Shown here piece after piece: positions 7,776 to 16,559 of a DNA stretch of 64,000 nt. Source of the stretch: an uncultured Pelagibacteraceae bacterium. Lineage in GTDB: Bacteria; Pseudomonadota; Alphaproteobacteria; Pelagibacterales; Pelagibacteraceae. Made by a program: the position numbers and the translations under genes. The stretch covers positions 124,001 to 188,000 of the forward strand of contig CACHPB010000001.1 of assembly GCA_902581585.1 (NCBI GenBank). Direction: 5' to 3'. The stretch's first letter is position 1, and each line of letters begins with the position of its first letter. The notes beneath the pieces are model-generated. The model was not told the origin of the DNA and searched no databases. It saw only the letters and a program-made list of their open reading frames with translations.

Positions 7776-8777
7776 ATGGATGTAAAATTAGACAAATGGT
7801 TTAGACCAAAAATTGATAAAGAAATCTTAATAGAACTATCAAAAAAATCTGATCTTAAAGGACTATTACATGTGTCAATTTATTTTGGGATTTTAATTTT
7901 AGTTGGATTATTAGCTTATGATAATTGGGGGACGTGGTGGGCAGTCTTTTGGTTTTATGTTTATGGAAATATTTTTTGCTTTTGCAACCCTATCTGGCAT
8001 GAGACGGGCCATAAAACTGCATTTAAATCAAAATTTCTAAATGAGTTTTTTTATTATGTAGCCTGTTTTATGGCTTATTTTGAACCAACAAGATGGAGAT
8101 TTACTCATTTTGTACATCATGGGAATACATACTCAACAAAAAATCCTTATGACCACGAAATTGAATATGATAACAATTTAAAAGATACTCCAAAGAAATT
8201 ATTGATGAATTTAATTCCTTTTGGTGAACTATTATTTTTTAAAAAGAGTATTGCTTTTGAGGTTATCAAACATGCTTTTGGAATTAAAACTAAAGTTATG
8301 ATTGATTGCATACCTGTGAACGCAAGACCAAAAACAATTTTGATTTCAAGAATATTTGTTATTATTTGGGTCTCTATAATTATCTGGTCTCTTTTAATTT
8401 CATCCTGGTTACCAGTATTGTATCTTTTATTGCCTCATTATTATGGAAAAGGTTTACATAAATTTGTTGCATTTACTCAACATGCTGGTTTAGCAAGGAA
8501 TGTAAAGGATCACAGGTTGTCAGCAAGAGATATGAAGTTAAATCCTATTTTAAGTTTTCTCTATTGGAAAATGGAATACCATTGCGTACATCATTTGTTT
8601 CCAAGTGTACCTGCATATAATTTAGAAAAATTACATTTTCATTTAAAAGACCAACTGCCTATAATTAAAAATGGATTGTTTGAAACTTATAAAGAAATAA
8701 TTCCTGCTCTTCTAAAGCAAAGAGATATACCTACTTATCATTTAAAAATTGATTTACCAAACCAACAAATTTCTTAA
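7776..8777 (+). CDS. Membrane fatty-acid desaturase family protein
   Basis: A 333-residue integral membrane di-iron enzyme with the three histidine boxes of the family: HETGHK (about residue 75), HFVHHG (about 111) and HCVHHLFP (about 270). Hydrophobic segments lie at about 30-70 and 190-225. These proteins introduce double bonds into, or hydroxylate, acyl chains, carotenoids or similar lipids using O2. The last box, with the spacing YHCVHHLFPSVPAYNLEKLH, is the standard desaturase form. The substrate is not clear; an acyl lipid is the simplest guess. It may be part of the preceding carbamoyltransferase operon (44-bp gap) and overlaps the next gene by one base. Confidence 0.85.
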   Translation: MDVKLDKWFRPKIDKEILIELSKKSDLKGLLHVSIYFGILILVGLLAYDNWGTWWAVFWFYVYGNIFCFCNPIWHETGHKTAFKSKFLNEFFYYVACFMAYFEPTRWRFTHFVHHGNTYSTKNPYDHEIEYDNNLKDTPKKLLMNLIPFGELLFFKKSIAFEVIKHAFGIKTKVMIDCIPVNARPKTILISRIFVIIWVSIIIWSLLISSWLPVLYLLLPHYYGKGLHKFVAFTQHAGLARNVKDHRLSARDMKLNPILSFLYWKMEYHCVHHLFPSVPAYNLEKLHFHLKDQLPIIKNGLFETYKEIIPALLKQRDIPTYHLKIDLPNQQIS

Positions 8778-8974
8778 TGTATAAAAATTACAAATTATGG
8801 ATTTTTTTCGGAGCTGCAGTTATATTTCTTTATTTAAGTGTGGGAAAATATGAAGAATTTAGTATTAAAAAATCCATTTCTGCATGTGTTCTTGCAAAAA
8901 GTAAATTAAAAGAAGATATGAGCCCTCAGGAGGCCAGAAAAGTTTGTGAAGTGGAAATTAAACAAAACAAGTGA
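8777..8974 (+). CDS. Small single-span membrane protein, unknown
   Basis: A 65-residue protein whose ATG shares one base with the desaturase stop, so it is likely translationally coupled. It has one TM helix (about residues 7-23) followed by a soluble tail with two cysteines (SACVLAKSK and ARKVCEVEI, about 25 residues apart) that may form a disulfide outside the cytoplasm. No family recognised. Confidence 0.65.
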   Translation: MYKNYKLWIFFGAAVIFLYLSVGKYEEFSIKKSISACVLAKSKLKEDMSPQEARKVCEVEIKQNK

Positions 8975-9900
8975 GATTTTTTTTTTATATATTTATATTT
9001 AGCATAACATTTTGTAATTATTCCCTTTCAGATACAAGATTAGAAAAAGATTTAAAAAAACTTTCTAAATATAATTTTTTCGTTAATAGCGAGGGAAATC
9101 GTTACGAATTAGATCAAAATATTGATAAAGATAAAACAATAATCATAATTTACAGTCATGGCAGTGGAGGATCAGAAAGAAAATTGCAAAAATGTAATAA
9201 ATCATGGTGGCAAATACCTCCAACCGTTTATCAATTGGACGGAGTAAAAATTAAAGACTTCACAATCAAAACTTATCAATTGTGCAAGGGTGCAAGAGGA
9301 TTCTCACAAAAAGATGGAGATTTATTCTGGAATACTTATGACAAAAATAACCAGGATGTAAACAGCGTTTTAGATCTCAAGGATGAAAATGGGGTATTAT
9401 TAATTCAAAAATGGGAGGGACCAATTCAAGAAAAGGTTCTTAAGTTGAAGGTTGATGAATTTAAACAGAAGGGTTTTAACAATATCGTTCTTTCGGGTCA
9501 TTCAGCTGGTGGATGGGACTCTCTGATTCTAAAATCAAATTTTCCAACAGAAATTGATGGTGTGATAGCGTTCCATCCTGCAAGATCTGGAAAATTTGCT
9601 GGTACAAAAAAACCACACAACGGTTGGGTAAATTGGAGAAATTATAAAATATCAATGATTAAATTAGATAAATTGGAAAATGTTTTAGTTTTCAGTCATG
9701 AAAAAGATAAATATGAAAATCCTAAAACATCTAAATTTTTATCTGACTCACAAAATGTAAGATTTGTTGATGTAAGCGACACTAATTGTAAAAAAAAATT
9801 AAAAACTGGTGGATGGCATGGAATAACTCTTACCAAGTGTTTTGCAGATAAAGATCCCAAAAGAAAAGAAATAATTAAATATTTAGAAAAACTGTTTTAA
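8971..9900 (+). CDS. Secreted alpha/beta-hydrolase-like protein
   Basis: A 309-residue protein starting at GTG inside a GTGA overlap with the upstream gene. A signal peptide covers about residues 1-20 (ending near CNYSLSDT). The mature part shows an alpha/beta-hydrolase pattern: an oxyanion-type IIYSHGSGGSERK (about residues 54-66), the nucleophile elbow SGHSAGG (catalytic Ser near residue 178) and a late histidine in GGWHGITL (about 285). It probably acts in the periplasm as an esterase, peptidase or similar hydrolase; the substrate is unknown. Its last four bases (TTAA) are shared with the convergent DctM stop. Confidence 0.75.
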   Translation: MRFFFYIFIFSITFCNYSLSDTRLEKDLKKLSKYNFFVNSEGNRYELDQNIDKDKTIIIIYSHGSGGSERKLQKCNKSWWQIPPTVYQLDGVKIKDFTIKTYQLCKGARGFSQKDGDLFWNTYDKNNQDVNSVLDLKDENGVLLIQKWEGPIQEKVLKLKVDEFKQKGFNNIVLSGHSAGGWDSLILKSNFPTEIDGVIAFHPARSGKFAGTKKPHNGWVNWRNYKISMIKLDKLENVLVFSHEKDKYENPKTSKFLSDSQNVRFVDVSDTNCKKKLKTGGWHGITLTKCFADKDPKRKEIIKYLEKLF

Positions 9901-11162
9901 AGAAGGCTCGGTAGCCAAGTAGAAAATACAGGAAATAAAATCATCAATATTCCATAAATTATTCCTACTATTGTAAACAATGGAACTTCTTTAAATGCAT
10001 TAGCTGGGTTTTCTTTTATTACTCCAGCAGCTGTATATATGCCGACGCAAACAGGTGGAGTTATCATTCCAATTCCTGCAAAAGCTACAAAAACTACGTA
10101 TAAATGAAGTAAACTTTGATCAAAGGATAATGTAAGTGCTGCAAATATTGGAACGGTTAAATAAAATACTGGAACTATTTCTATAAATGTTCCTAAAATT
10201 AAACATATTGTTCCTAACATTATCCAAAATAAATTCACACTCACACCCATATCTGTAAAGTAAGTTATAATTTTTTGAGGTGCTTGAGTGTAGGTAAGAA
10301 CAACACTTAAAAAAGTTGCTGTAGCAATAATTGAAAATATAACAGCAGTAATTATTGCTGTATCTCTTAAGCAACTTAATAAAGATGAAAAAGTTAATTC
10401 TCTATAAATTAAAAAACCAATTGCTACAGCATAAACTCCCGCGATCGCTGCAGACTCAGATGGAGTTAAAAAACCTGCATATATTCCACCTAAAATTATA
10501 ATTGGAGTTATTAAAGCTGGAAGTGCTGCAATAAAAGAACTAAATCTCTCATTAATGGTTGCTTTTCGATCTGCTCTTATATGTCTACATTTAAACAAAA
10601 CTAACAGAACCATTAAAATTAAAAGTATAATTCCTGGTATTACACCAGCAGCAAATGTTTTGGAGACAGGAACATAAGTAAGAGCACTAAATAAAATTGC
10701 AGCATTTGATGGAGGTATTAAAGCTTCAAGAAGTGCAGCAGATGCTGCAAGAACAACAACAAACGGAGTAGGGTAACCTTGTTCAATCATTTTGGGCATC
10801 ATGATTGTTCCTACCGCAGTAATTGCAGCTAATATAGATCCACAGAAAGCAGCAAAAAAACCCATCGCAATAACCATTGCAACACCTAGACCTCCAGGCC
10901 AATGTCCAACCAAAGTCGTTGCAAATCTTACAAGTCTAAGTGCTGCTCCACCTTTAAGCATTGCCATTCCACTAAAAATAAATAGTGGTACAGCTATAAG
11001 TACATGTTTTGTTAGAGCCCCAAAAGATACTTGAATTAAAACAGACCAAGGTAGATTAAGTCCACCTATAGCAGCTATAGAACTCCCTAAACCAAATACT
11101 AAAAAAATAGGAACAGAAATTATTAGAGCTACCAAAGATAGTATTGATGCTAATGTAAACAT
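9897..11162 (-). CDS. dctM: TRAP transporter large permease subunit
   Basis: A 421-residue polytopic protein of the DctM family (about 12 hydrophobic segments) with conserved stretches such as GLNLPWSVLIQ, AALLEALIPPSNAAILF and GMITPPVCVGIY. It forms the transport core of a Na+-coupled TRAP importer together with the DctQ and DctP genes on the same strand (0-bp and 27-bp gaps). The IPPS and TPPVG motifs are intact. The substrate is not predictable from the permease. Confidence 0.9.
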   Translation of the reverse strand: MFTLASILSLVALIISVPIFLVFGLGSSIAAIGGLNLPWSVLIQVSFGALTKHVLIAVPLFIFSGMAMLKGGAALRLVRFATTLVGHWPGGLGVAMVIAMGFFAAFCGSILAAITAVGTIMMPKMIEQGYPTPFVVVLAASAALLEALIPPSNAAILFSALTYVPVSKTFAAGVIPGIILLILMVLLVLFKCRHIRADRKATINERFSSFIAALPALITPIIILGGIYAGFLTPSESAAIAGVYAVAIGFLIYRELTFSSLLSCLRDTAIITAVIFSIIATATFLSVVLTYTQAPQKIITYFTDMGVSVNLFWIMLGTICLILGTFIEIVPVFYLTVPIFAALTLSFDQSLLHLYVVFVAFAGIGMITPPVCVGIYTAAGVIKENPANAFKEVPLFTIVGIIYGILMILFPVFSTWLPSLL

Positions 11163-11654
11163 TTAATTTCTAATTAAATTTATAATGTTATCAAATAGCA
11201 ATTCTAATGAAGTTAAGGCTAATATTAAGAAACCAACCGGAAATGCTAAAAACATCCACCATATAGGAATGCTTATTTCAATTTCCATTACTTGACCTAA
11301 ATTGAAATACATTATTGTTGCATCAAGACCTGCTTTAAAGAAAATGCAAGCTGATATAAGTGCAATTGTATTTACAATTAAAAATAAAATTTCTTTATTT
11401 GTTTTTGATAAGATTGGAGTTAAAAAATCTACTTTAATGTGTTGTCCTCTCTTTAATAATGGACCTAATAATGGAAAAACTAGCCAGCTTACTAAAACTG
11501 GTGGTAACTCAATAAACCAAGCAAACCCAGTTCCTGTAATGAATCTTGTGGCTGCACTTAAAAACAATGCAGCAACCATTATAAAAATGATTAACATTGC
11601 GAGAGCTAAAGAAGCCGAAGCTAAATAATTATTAACTGCTCGCAATGCTTTCAT
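11163..11654 (-). CDS. dctQ: TRAP transporter small permease subunit
   Basis: A 163-residue protein with four hydrophobic segments and the DctQ hallmarks (FAWFIELPPVLVSWLVF near residues 43-59, then HIKVDFL, and a late IPIWWMFLAFP). It works with DctM (next gene, directly abutting) as the membrane unit of the TRAP importer. The gene starts 27 bp after the DctP stop. A weak AT-rich 8-bp inverted repeat (positions 11670-11691) overlaps the DctP stop here. Confidence 0.88.
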   Translation of the reverse strand: MKALRAVNNYLASASLALAMLIIFIMVAALFLSAATRFITGTGFAWFIELPPVLVSWLVFPLLGPLLKRGQHIKVDFLTPILSKTNKEILFLIVNTIALISACIFFKAGLDATIMYFNLGQVMEIEISIPIWWMFLAFPVGFLILALTSLELLFDNIINLIRN

Positions 11655-11681
11655 TTTTTAGTACTTAACAAATAACTTATT

Positions 11682-12698
11682 TTAGTTATTTTTTGCGTAC
11701 TCTTGAGCTGCTTTTAAAGCATCAGCATCAATCATTTTTGCCATAGCAGGCATAACTTTATCTTTCATTAACTTATCAAATTTTGCTTTCTCAGCTCCTG
11801 AAAGAGTTGTTACCACACCGCCTCTATCTTGGAATTCTTTAAGAACAGTCTCACCATGATCCATAATTCTGTCTGTTGAAAGTGTTCCCACCTCTTTACC
11901 AACATCCATGATTATTTTCTGTAAATCAGCAGGCAAACTATTAAACCAAGTTGAATTAGCCATTATGTATGCATCTGCATAATATTGATAAGGTTTTTGA
12001 GCGTACTTTAAAAATTCCCACCAACTATATGCTTTTATACTTCCAGGAGGGCTATTTATTGTATCAATCATTCCAGACTGTAAAGCATTGTATACTTCAC
12101 CCGTTTTTAAAGATACACGATTTGCACCAAGCGCATCCCACATAGGCTCTTCACTTTTAAGCAATCTTCTAGCTTTCAAACCTTTCATTGCATCAATACC
12201 AGTTAACTCTCTCGCACTAGAAATTGACATTACTGGCCCGACAGGGTTGTACATAATTAAAGTTGAATTAGTTTTTTTAGTTAATTCTCCCCAAATTTCT
12301 TTTCCTTTAGGAGAATTCTGAAAAAATCCTCTTTGTTGTTCCCAAGAATTAAATAGGCCCGGAAAAGATGCTACATTAAAGTTTTTATTTATCGGTGGAA
12401 AACTTACTACACCAACAATTCCTCCTAGTTCAACTGCACCTGATGTAACAGCTCCCATTACCTCTCTAATTCCAAAAAGTTGCTTAGATGGATAAACCTC
12501 AATTTTTAATTTTCCATTTGCTCTTTTATTAACTTCATCAGCAAATATTTGAGCATGTTTCGCACTATGGTGCTTTGGACTCCAGTGGACCGAAAGTCTG
12601 CCCACTATTTCTGCAAATGCTGCTGTTGAAGATGCTAAAAATGAAATAATTATTACAAAACTCATAAAAGCTTTGTTAATTGATTTAAATTTAATCAT
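11682..12698 (-). CDS. dctP: TRAP transporter periplasmic substrate-binding protein
   Basis: A 338-residue DctP-type binding protein with a signal peptide (about residues 1-29, ending SSTAAFAE) and the TRAP features LSVHWSPKHHSAKHAQIFADEV, IEVYPSKQLFG and the conserved arginine region GLKARRLLKSEEPMWDALGA. First gene of the dctPQM operon on the minus strand. A strong purine-rich ribosome-binding site (gagagagagg, about 12709-12718 on the minus strand) fits high expression. The substrate is probably an organic acid, but this cannot be specified from the sequence. Confidence 0.9.
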   Translation of the reverse strand: MIKFKSINKAFMSFVIIISFLASSTAAFAEIVGRLSVHWSPKHHSAKHAQIFADEVNKRANGKLKIEVYPSKQLFGIREVMGAVTSGAVELGGIVGVVSFPPINKNFNVASFPGLFNSWEQQRGFFQNSPKGKEIWGELTKKTNSTLIMYNPVGPVMSISSARELTGIDAMKGLKARRLLKSEEPMWDALGANRVSLKTGEVYNALQSGMIDTINSPPGSIKAYSWWEFLKYAQKPYQYYADAYIMANSTWFNSLPADLQKIIMDVGKEVGTLSTDRIMDHGETVLKEFQDRGGVVTTLSGAEKAKFDKLMKDKVMPAMAKMIDADALKAAQEYAKNN

Positions 12699-12829
12699 TT
12701 TTTTTTCCTCTCTCTCTATTTTTTATAAAGGTAGTTTATTATTTGATGGAGATAAGACAATCTAAAATTATTCTATTATCAATTGAATAAGAAAGAATAT
12801 TGAATTAAATTAAGATTATAATTTAGTTT

Positions 12830-13012
12830 ATGAATCCAACAGATATATTATTGAGTATTGCAATAGTAGGAATTTACACTCTCATTTATGTGTATTTAAA
12901 ATCAAAATTCGATGATAATAAAACTGTTATCAAGTTATTTACTTACGGTTTCGCTTATGCAACAATAATTACAGGTATACTTTATTACTTAATTAAGTTT
13001 ATAGCCTCATAA
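12830..13012 (+). CDS. Small two-span membrane protein, unknown
   Basis: A 60-residue hydrophobic protein with two predicted helices (about residues 5-23 and 37-56) separated by a short charged loop (KSKFDDNKT). It lies 6 bp before the GST gene and is probably co-transcribed with it. No family recognised. Confidence 0.55.
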   Translation: MNPTDILLSIAIVGIYTLIYVYLKSKFDDNKTVIKLFTYGFAYATIITGILYYLIKFIAS

Positions 13013-13018
13013 AGTAAA

Positions 13019-13705
13019 ATGAGACACAAATTAGAATTAATATATTTTAAAATGAGAGCTTTGGCTGAAGCTCCTCGTTTATTATTTCATTATACAAATA
13101 TTGAATACAAAGATATTATGTCATGGGATTATTATGATAAAGAATGGTCAGAGGTAAAACCTAAAATCCCATTTAAACAATTACCCATGTTAGTTATAGA
13201 TAAGAAGCATGAGATTTGTCAAAGCATGGCAATCATGACATTTATTGAAAATTTAGCAGGTATTAACATTTCTGATCCAATATTAAATGCTAAAGCAAAC
13301 GCTATAATGCAAAGTGCGCAAGAACTTTTTATGCCACTTAATCCAACAGTTAACTTTGCAACAGGTGAGAAATTTGCAAAAAAAAAACAGGATATGACAC
13401 CTTTTTTAATTTCGAGGTTTGAGGATCTTGAAAAGGCTTTGAAAGAAAATGATAAGAAATTTTTTATTTATAACGAACCAAGAGCGTGTGATTTTGTTAC
13501 ATTTCATCATTTAGATTTATCAAAATTGCTTGATTTAGAGATTATAAAAAAATTTCCTAGGTTAGAGAAATTTCTAGAAGATATTATGTCAATCTCTAGT
13601 ATTAAATCTTATTTAGATAAGCGTCCTAAATTAATAGACGTAAGTGTTGAACCCAAATTAGTTATCGACGGAATAGCACATCCAACAGGTGTTAAAAAAA
13701 CTTAG
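13019..13705 (+). CDS. Glutathione S-transferase family protein
   Basis: A 228-residue protein with an N-terminal thioredoxin-like GST domain (LELIYFKMRALAEAPRLLF, then KQLPMLVID and the glutathione-contact ICQSMAIMTFIE near residues 62-75) and an alpha-helical C-terminal half. Tyr in LIYFKMRA is in the position of the Sigma-class catalytic tyrosine. It probably conjugates or isomerises small electrophiles with glutathione in the cytoplasm. The specific substrate is unknown. Confidence 0.8.
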   Translation: MRHKLELIYFKMRALAEAPRLLFHYTNIEYKDIMSWDYYDKEWSEVKPKIPFKQLPMLVIDKKHEICQSMAIMTFIENLAGINISDPILNAKANAIMQSAQELFMPLNPTVNFATGEKFAKKKQDMTPFLISRFEDLEKALKENDKKFFIYNEPRACDFVTFHHLDLSKLLDLEIIKKFPRLEKFLEDIMSISSIKSYLDKRPKLIDVSVEPKLVIDGIAHPTGVKKT

Positions 13706-13731
13706 TATTTTTTGAATATTAAATTTTCTAT

Positions 13732-14208
13732 TTATCCAGCGTAAGGTAATACTCGCGTAGTTTGACCAAATATTATAACTACTCTCTCACCATTTCCAAT
13801 TCTAATATCATTCCCTTGAACGATAGCAATATCATCATCACTGTCATCTATATTGATTATATATTGATACCCTTGATGGTTACCAAATATTGCTTCAGTA
13901 ACATAACCTAGTGCAGCCCCACCAATTGTTGCATAGACAATTGCAATTTCTTCACATTTTGCTCCAGCTATTAATTTTTTTCCATCATCACATAACTGAG
14001 TTCCGAGAAGACCTCCAATCATTGCACCTGTTGATGCACCAATAAGACTACCTTCACCTTTAACTTTAACAGGTAACGATGATATTATGTTGCCATATTG
14101 GATATTTTTAATTTTTTGCGCATCTGATCTTTTAACAGAGGCAGGATTTGTAGTGTTACACGCGACTAAAATAAAAAAAAACAAAATAAAAATTGAATTG
14201 ATTTTCAT
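13732..14208 (-). CDS. Outer-membrane lipoprotein with glycine zipper (SlyB/17-kDa antigen type)
   Basis: A 158-residue lipoprotein with a lipobox LVAC (Cys about residue 17) after a hydrophobic signal. It carries a glycine-zipper segment GASTGAMIGGLLGTQL (about 57-72), continued by IGGAALGYV (about 94-102), and a C-terminal beta-like domain ending QTTRVLPYAG. Proteins of this type sit in the outer membrane and affect envelope stability. The glycine zipper is interrupted by a short insert with two cysteines (QLCDDGKKLIAGAKCEE). Confidence 0.75.
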   Translation of the reverse strand: MKINSIFILFFFILVACNTTNPASVKRSDAQKIKNIQYGNIISSLPVKVKGEGSLIGASTGAMIGGLLGTQLCDDGKKLIAGAKCEEIAIVYATIGGAALGYVTEAIFGNHQGYQYIINIDDSDDDIAIVQGNDIRIGNGERVVIIFGQTTRVLPYAG

Positions 14209-14322
14209 GTAAAATTTTTAAAAGTAAAATTTGCCATAATTAGGGCATGCTGAAAGAGAGTTTTTAATGAAAACTTGTTTGTAATAAAGATTAAAAGTAG
14301 TATAAAGCAACAATTATTTAAA

Positions 14323-14399
14323 GGCGGGGTAGCTCAGTTGGTTAGAGCGCGGGACTCATAAGCCCGAGGTCAGTGGTTCGATCCCACTTCCCGCTACCA
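14323..14399 (+). tRNA. tRNA-Met (anticodon CAT), probably elongator
   Basis: A 77-base cloverleaf with the 3' CCA encoded. The acceptor stem GGCGGGG pairs with TCCCGCT (two G-T pairs), the D arm is AGCTCAGTTGGTTAGAGC, the anticodon loop CTCATAA has CAT, and the T arm contains GGTTCGATCC. It lacks the mismatched first pair and the GGG/CCC 29-31/39-41 triplet of initiator tRNA. An A-G mismatch closes the anticodon stem at 31/39. The CAT anticodon also allows a lysidine-modified Ile tRNA, which sequence inspection alone does not fully exclude. Confidence 0.93.
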
Positions 14400-14400
14400 A

Positions 14401-15120
14401 TTATGTGAAGTTATCTAAAGCTTTTTTCTCATATACATAAATAAATTTATCAATCTCAAAGTCTCTAAATGAATAAATTGGACTTTCTAAATTAAAAGGA
14501 TCCAATTTTAAATTTATTTTTCTGTGTTTACCAATTATTACATCAGTATTTTTTGAAATATCATAATTTTCAAATGCAAAATATTTTATATTCATATTTT
14601 TAATGTTAAGAAGTATTTTTTTAATATCTTCATTATTCGTATGTATAAAGAAATCCCTCATTAGAACTAAGTCAAATTCTTCTGATGTATCAAAATTCAC
14701 AATATCAAATGCTCGAAAATTGATATTTCCATTTTTATATTTTTTAATATTTTCATTTATTAAGTCATCAACAATATCTACTCCTAAGTATTTCATTATA
14801 TCTATTTTTTTTATAAGCTTATTCATCCAAAGAAAATCACCACAAGGCATATCCAATATAGAATTAATTTTATAATTATTTATGAATTCAACTAATGAAG
14901 ATATTAAATTTTCTGATTGCTGAGTATTTATATTAGAGCCATGACCAGAAACTGATATGAATTCATCATGCATATCACCATGTGACCAATGTTTTGACTT
15001 AAAAATACTTGTAAAGACTGTCTTTCTTAATAATGATTTATTTTTGAATAGCTTTTGATAAATTTTTGTAACAAAAATTTTCCTTAACCAATAATTAATA
15101 TTTAACTTATTTTTTTTCAC
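14401..15120 (-). CDS. SAM-dependent methyltransferase family protein
   Basis: A 239-residue class I methyltransferase-like protein. The SAM-binding glycine motif appears as SILDMPCGDFLWMNKL (about residues 96-111), followed by the acidic end of strand 2 (YLGVDIVDDLI) and a motif-IV-like FDLVLMRDFFIH (about 155-166). The MPCGD...D form is seen in uncharacterised methyltransferases often found near glycan genes. The target is unknown. Its stop codon lies one base beyond the convergent tRNA 3' end. Confidence 0.7.
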   Translation of the reverse strand: MKKNKLNINYWLRKIFVTKIYQKLFKNKSLLRKTVFTSIFKSKHWSHGDMHDEFISVSGHGSNINTQQSENLISSLVEFINNYKINSILDMPCGDFLWMNKLIKKIDIMKYLGVDIVDDLINENIKKYKNGNINFRAFDIVNFDTSEEFDLVLMRDFFIHTNNEDIKKILLNIKNMNIKYFAFENYDISKNTDVIIGKHRKINLKLDPFNLESPIYSFRDFEIDKFIYVYEKKALDNFT

Positions 15121-15121
15121 G

Positions 15122-15649
15122 TTAATGACCAGGAAATTCCATTAAATTTTCAACCTTGTATCCACTTTTTACAAGTTTATCACACCCTCCTAAATCAAAT
15201 AGATTTATAACAAATATAAATGCTGCAACTCTACCATTAGAAATTTCTATAAGTTTTGCCGCAGCCTCAGCAGTTCCTCCTGTTGCAATTAAATCATCTA
15301 TAATGAGCACAGAGTCATCTTTTGAAATAGAATCTTTATGAACTTCAATAGTTGCTTTACCATATTCGAGCTGAAAATCTATTGAATGAACATCTGCAGG
15401 TAGTTTGTCTTTTTTTCTTAACATAATGAATGGTTTTTTTAATATATAGGAAACAGCAGATGCAAAAACAAAACCACGAGATTCAATTGCAGCTATTTTA
15501 TCAACCTTAAATTTTTTAGATCTCTCAATAATTTGATTAATTGTTTTCTCAAAAGCAACCTCATCCTTTATTAAAGTCGTTATATCTCTAAATAAAATAC
15601 CTTTTTTAGGATAATTCTTAATTGAACGAATATAATCTTTCAAATCCAT
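15122..15649 (-). CDS. apt: Adenine phosphoribosyltransferase
   Basis: A 175-residue type I phosphoribosyltransferase with the Apt-specific start DYIRSIKNYPKKGILFRDITTL, the IESRGFVFA segment (about residues 56-64) and the PRPP-binding loop VLIIDDLIATGGTAEAA (about 118-134). It recycles adenine plus PRPP to AMP. Divergent to mtnP, whose reaction releases adenine, so the two fit a common salvage route. Length and motifs are normal. Confidence 0.93.
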   Translation of the reverse strand: MDLKDYIRSIKNYPKKGILFRDITTLIKDEVAFEKTINQIIERSKKFKVDKIAAIESRGFVFASAVSYILKKPFIMLRKKDKLPADVHSIDFQLEYGKATIEVHKDSISKDDSVLIIDDLIATGGTAEAAAKLIEISNGRVAAFIFVINLFDLGGCDKLVKSGYKVENLMEFPGH

Positions 15650-15686
15650 AATAGTTATTTATAAATACAATATAATTACTTTTTAC

Positions 15687-16559
15687 ATGGCAAATTATAA
15701 ATTAGCAATAATAGGTGGTAGCGGTCTATATGACGTTGAAGAATTCAAAAATAGAGAATTAATTGATTTAGATACTCCTTGGGGCAAACCATCAGATCAG
15801 ATTTTAAAAACAAATTATAATAATAAAGAGGTTTATTTTTTACCGAGACATGGCAAAGGACATTTTATTTCACCATCAAATATAAATTTTAGAGCAAACA
15901 TTGACTCATTAAAACAACTTGGTGTAACAGATATTGTTTCTGTCTCTGCGGTTGGCTCATTAAAAGAAGATTTGCCTCCTGGTAAATTTGTTATTATTGA
16001 CCAATTTATAGATAGAACTTTTGCACGTAATAAAACTTTTTTTGATGAAGAAATAGTTGCTCATGTATCAATGGCACACCCAACTTCTAAAGGTTTGATG
16101 AATGCATGTGAGGATGCAATTAAAAAAGAGGGAATAGATTATCAAAAAGGAGGAACTTATGTGGTAATGGAAGGTCCTCAATTTTCAACTTTGGCTGAGT
16201 CAAATCTTTATAGATCGTGGAAAGCCGATGTGATTGGAATGACAAATATGCCTGAAGCAAAATTAGCAAGAGAAGCAGAAATTAGATATGCTTCTGTTTC
16301 AATGGTAACTGATTATGATTGTTGGCATCCAGATCATGAAAACGTTGATGTCCAGCAAGTAATAAAAGTATTATTAGATAATGCTTCAAAAGCAAAAAGC
16401 ATGATTAAAAATCTCATTAATAATTTTGAAAGTCATATTGATCCAAAAGATCCAACAAATAATTGTTTAGATGTTGCTATAATTACTGCCCCTGAAAAAA
16501 GGACACAAAAAACAATAGAAAAACTTAAAACAGTAGCTGGAAGAGTTTTAAATAAGTGA
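15687..16559 (+). CDS. mtnP: S-methyl-5'-thioadenosine phosphorylase
   Basis: A 290-residue family-2 nucleoside phosphorylase. Phosphate-site motifs are IIGGSGLYDVEEF (N-terminus) and PRHGKGHFISP (about residues 53-63). The base/ribose site includes VMEGPQFSTLAES, the VIGMTNMPEAKLARE stretch and SMVTDYDCWHP (about 206-216). The enzyme cleaves MTA, the by-product of spermidine synthesis, into adenine and 5-methylthioribose-1-phosphate. It heads an operon with a dioxygenase and mtnA and overlaps the next gene by 4 bp. Confidence 0.93.
   Translation: MANYKLAIIGGSGLYDVEEFKNRELIDLDTPWGKPSDQILKTNYNNKEVYFLPRHGKGHFISPSNINFRANIDSLKQLGVTDIVSVSAVGSLKEDLPPGKFVIIDQFIDRTFARNKTFFDEEIVAHVSMAHPTSKGLMNACEDAIKKEGIDYQKGGTYVVMEGPQFSTLAESNLYRSWKADVIGMTNMPEAKLAREAEIRYASVSMVTDYDCWHPDHENVDVQQVIKVLLDNASKAKSMIKNLINNFESHIDPKDPTNNCLDVAIITAPEKRTQKTIEKLKTVAGRVLNK

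Noticed and set aside
11670-11691. An 8-bp repeat at the stop of the minus-strand dctP as a fourth junction hairpin.
   Set aside because: Only one G-C pair and no T-run; too weak to call, though its position is noted.
14221-14322. A promoter before the tRNA gene (TTGTTT-N17-TAGTAT).
   Set aside because: Only 3/6 and 4/6 matches, below what AT-rich DNA gives by chance.
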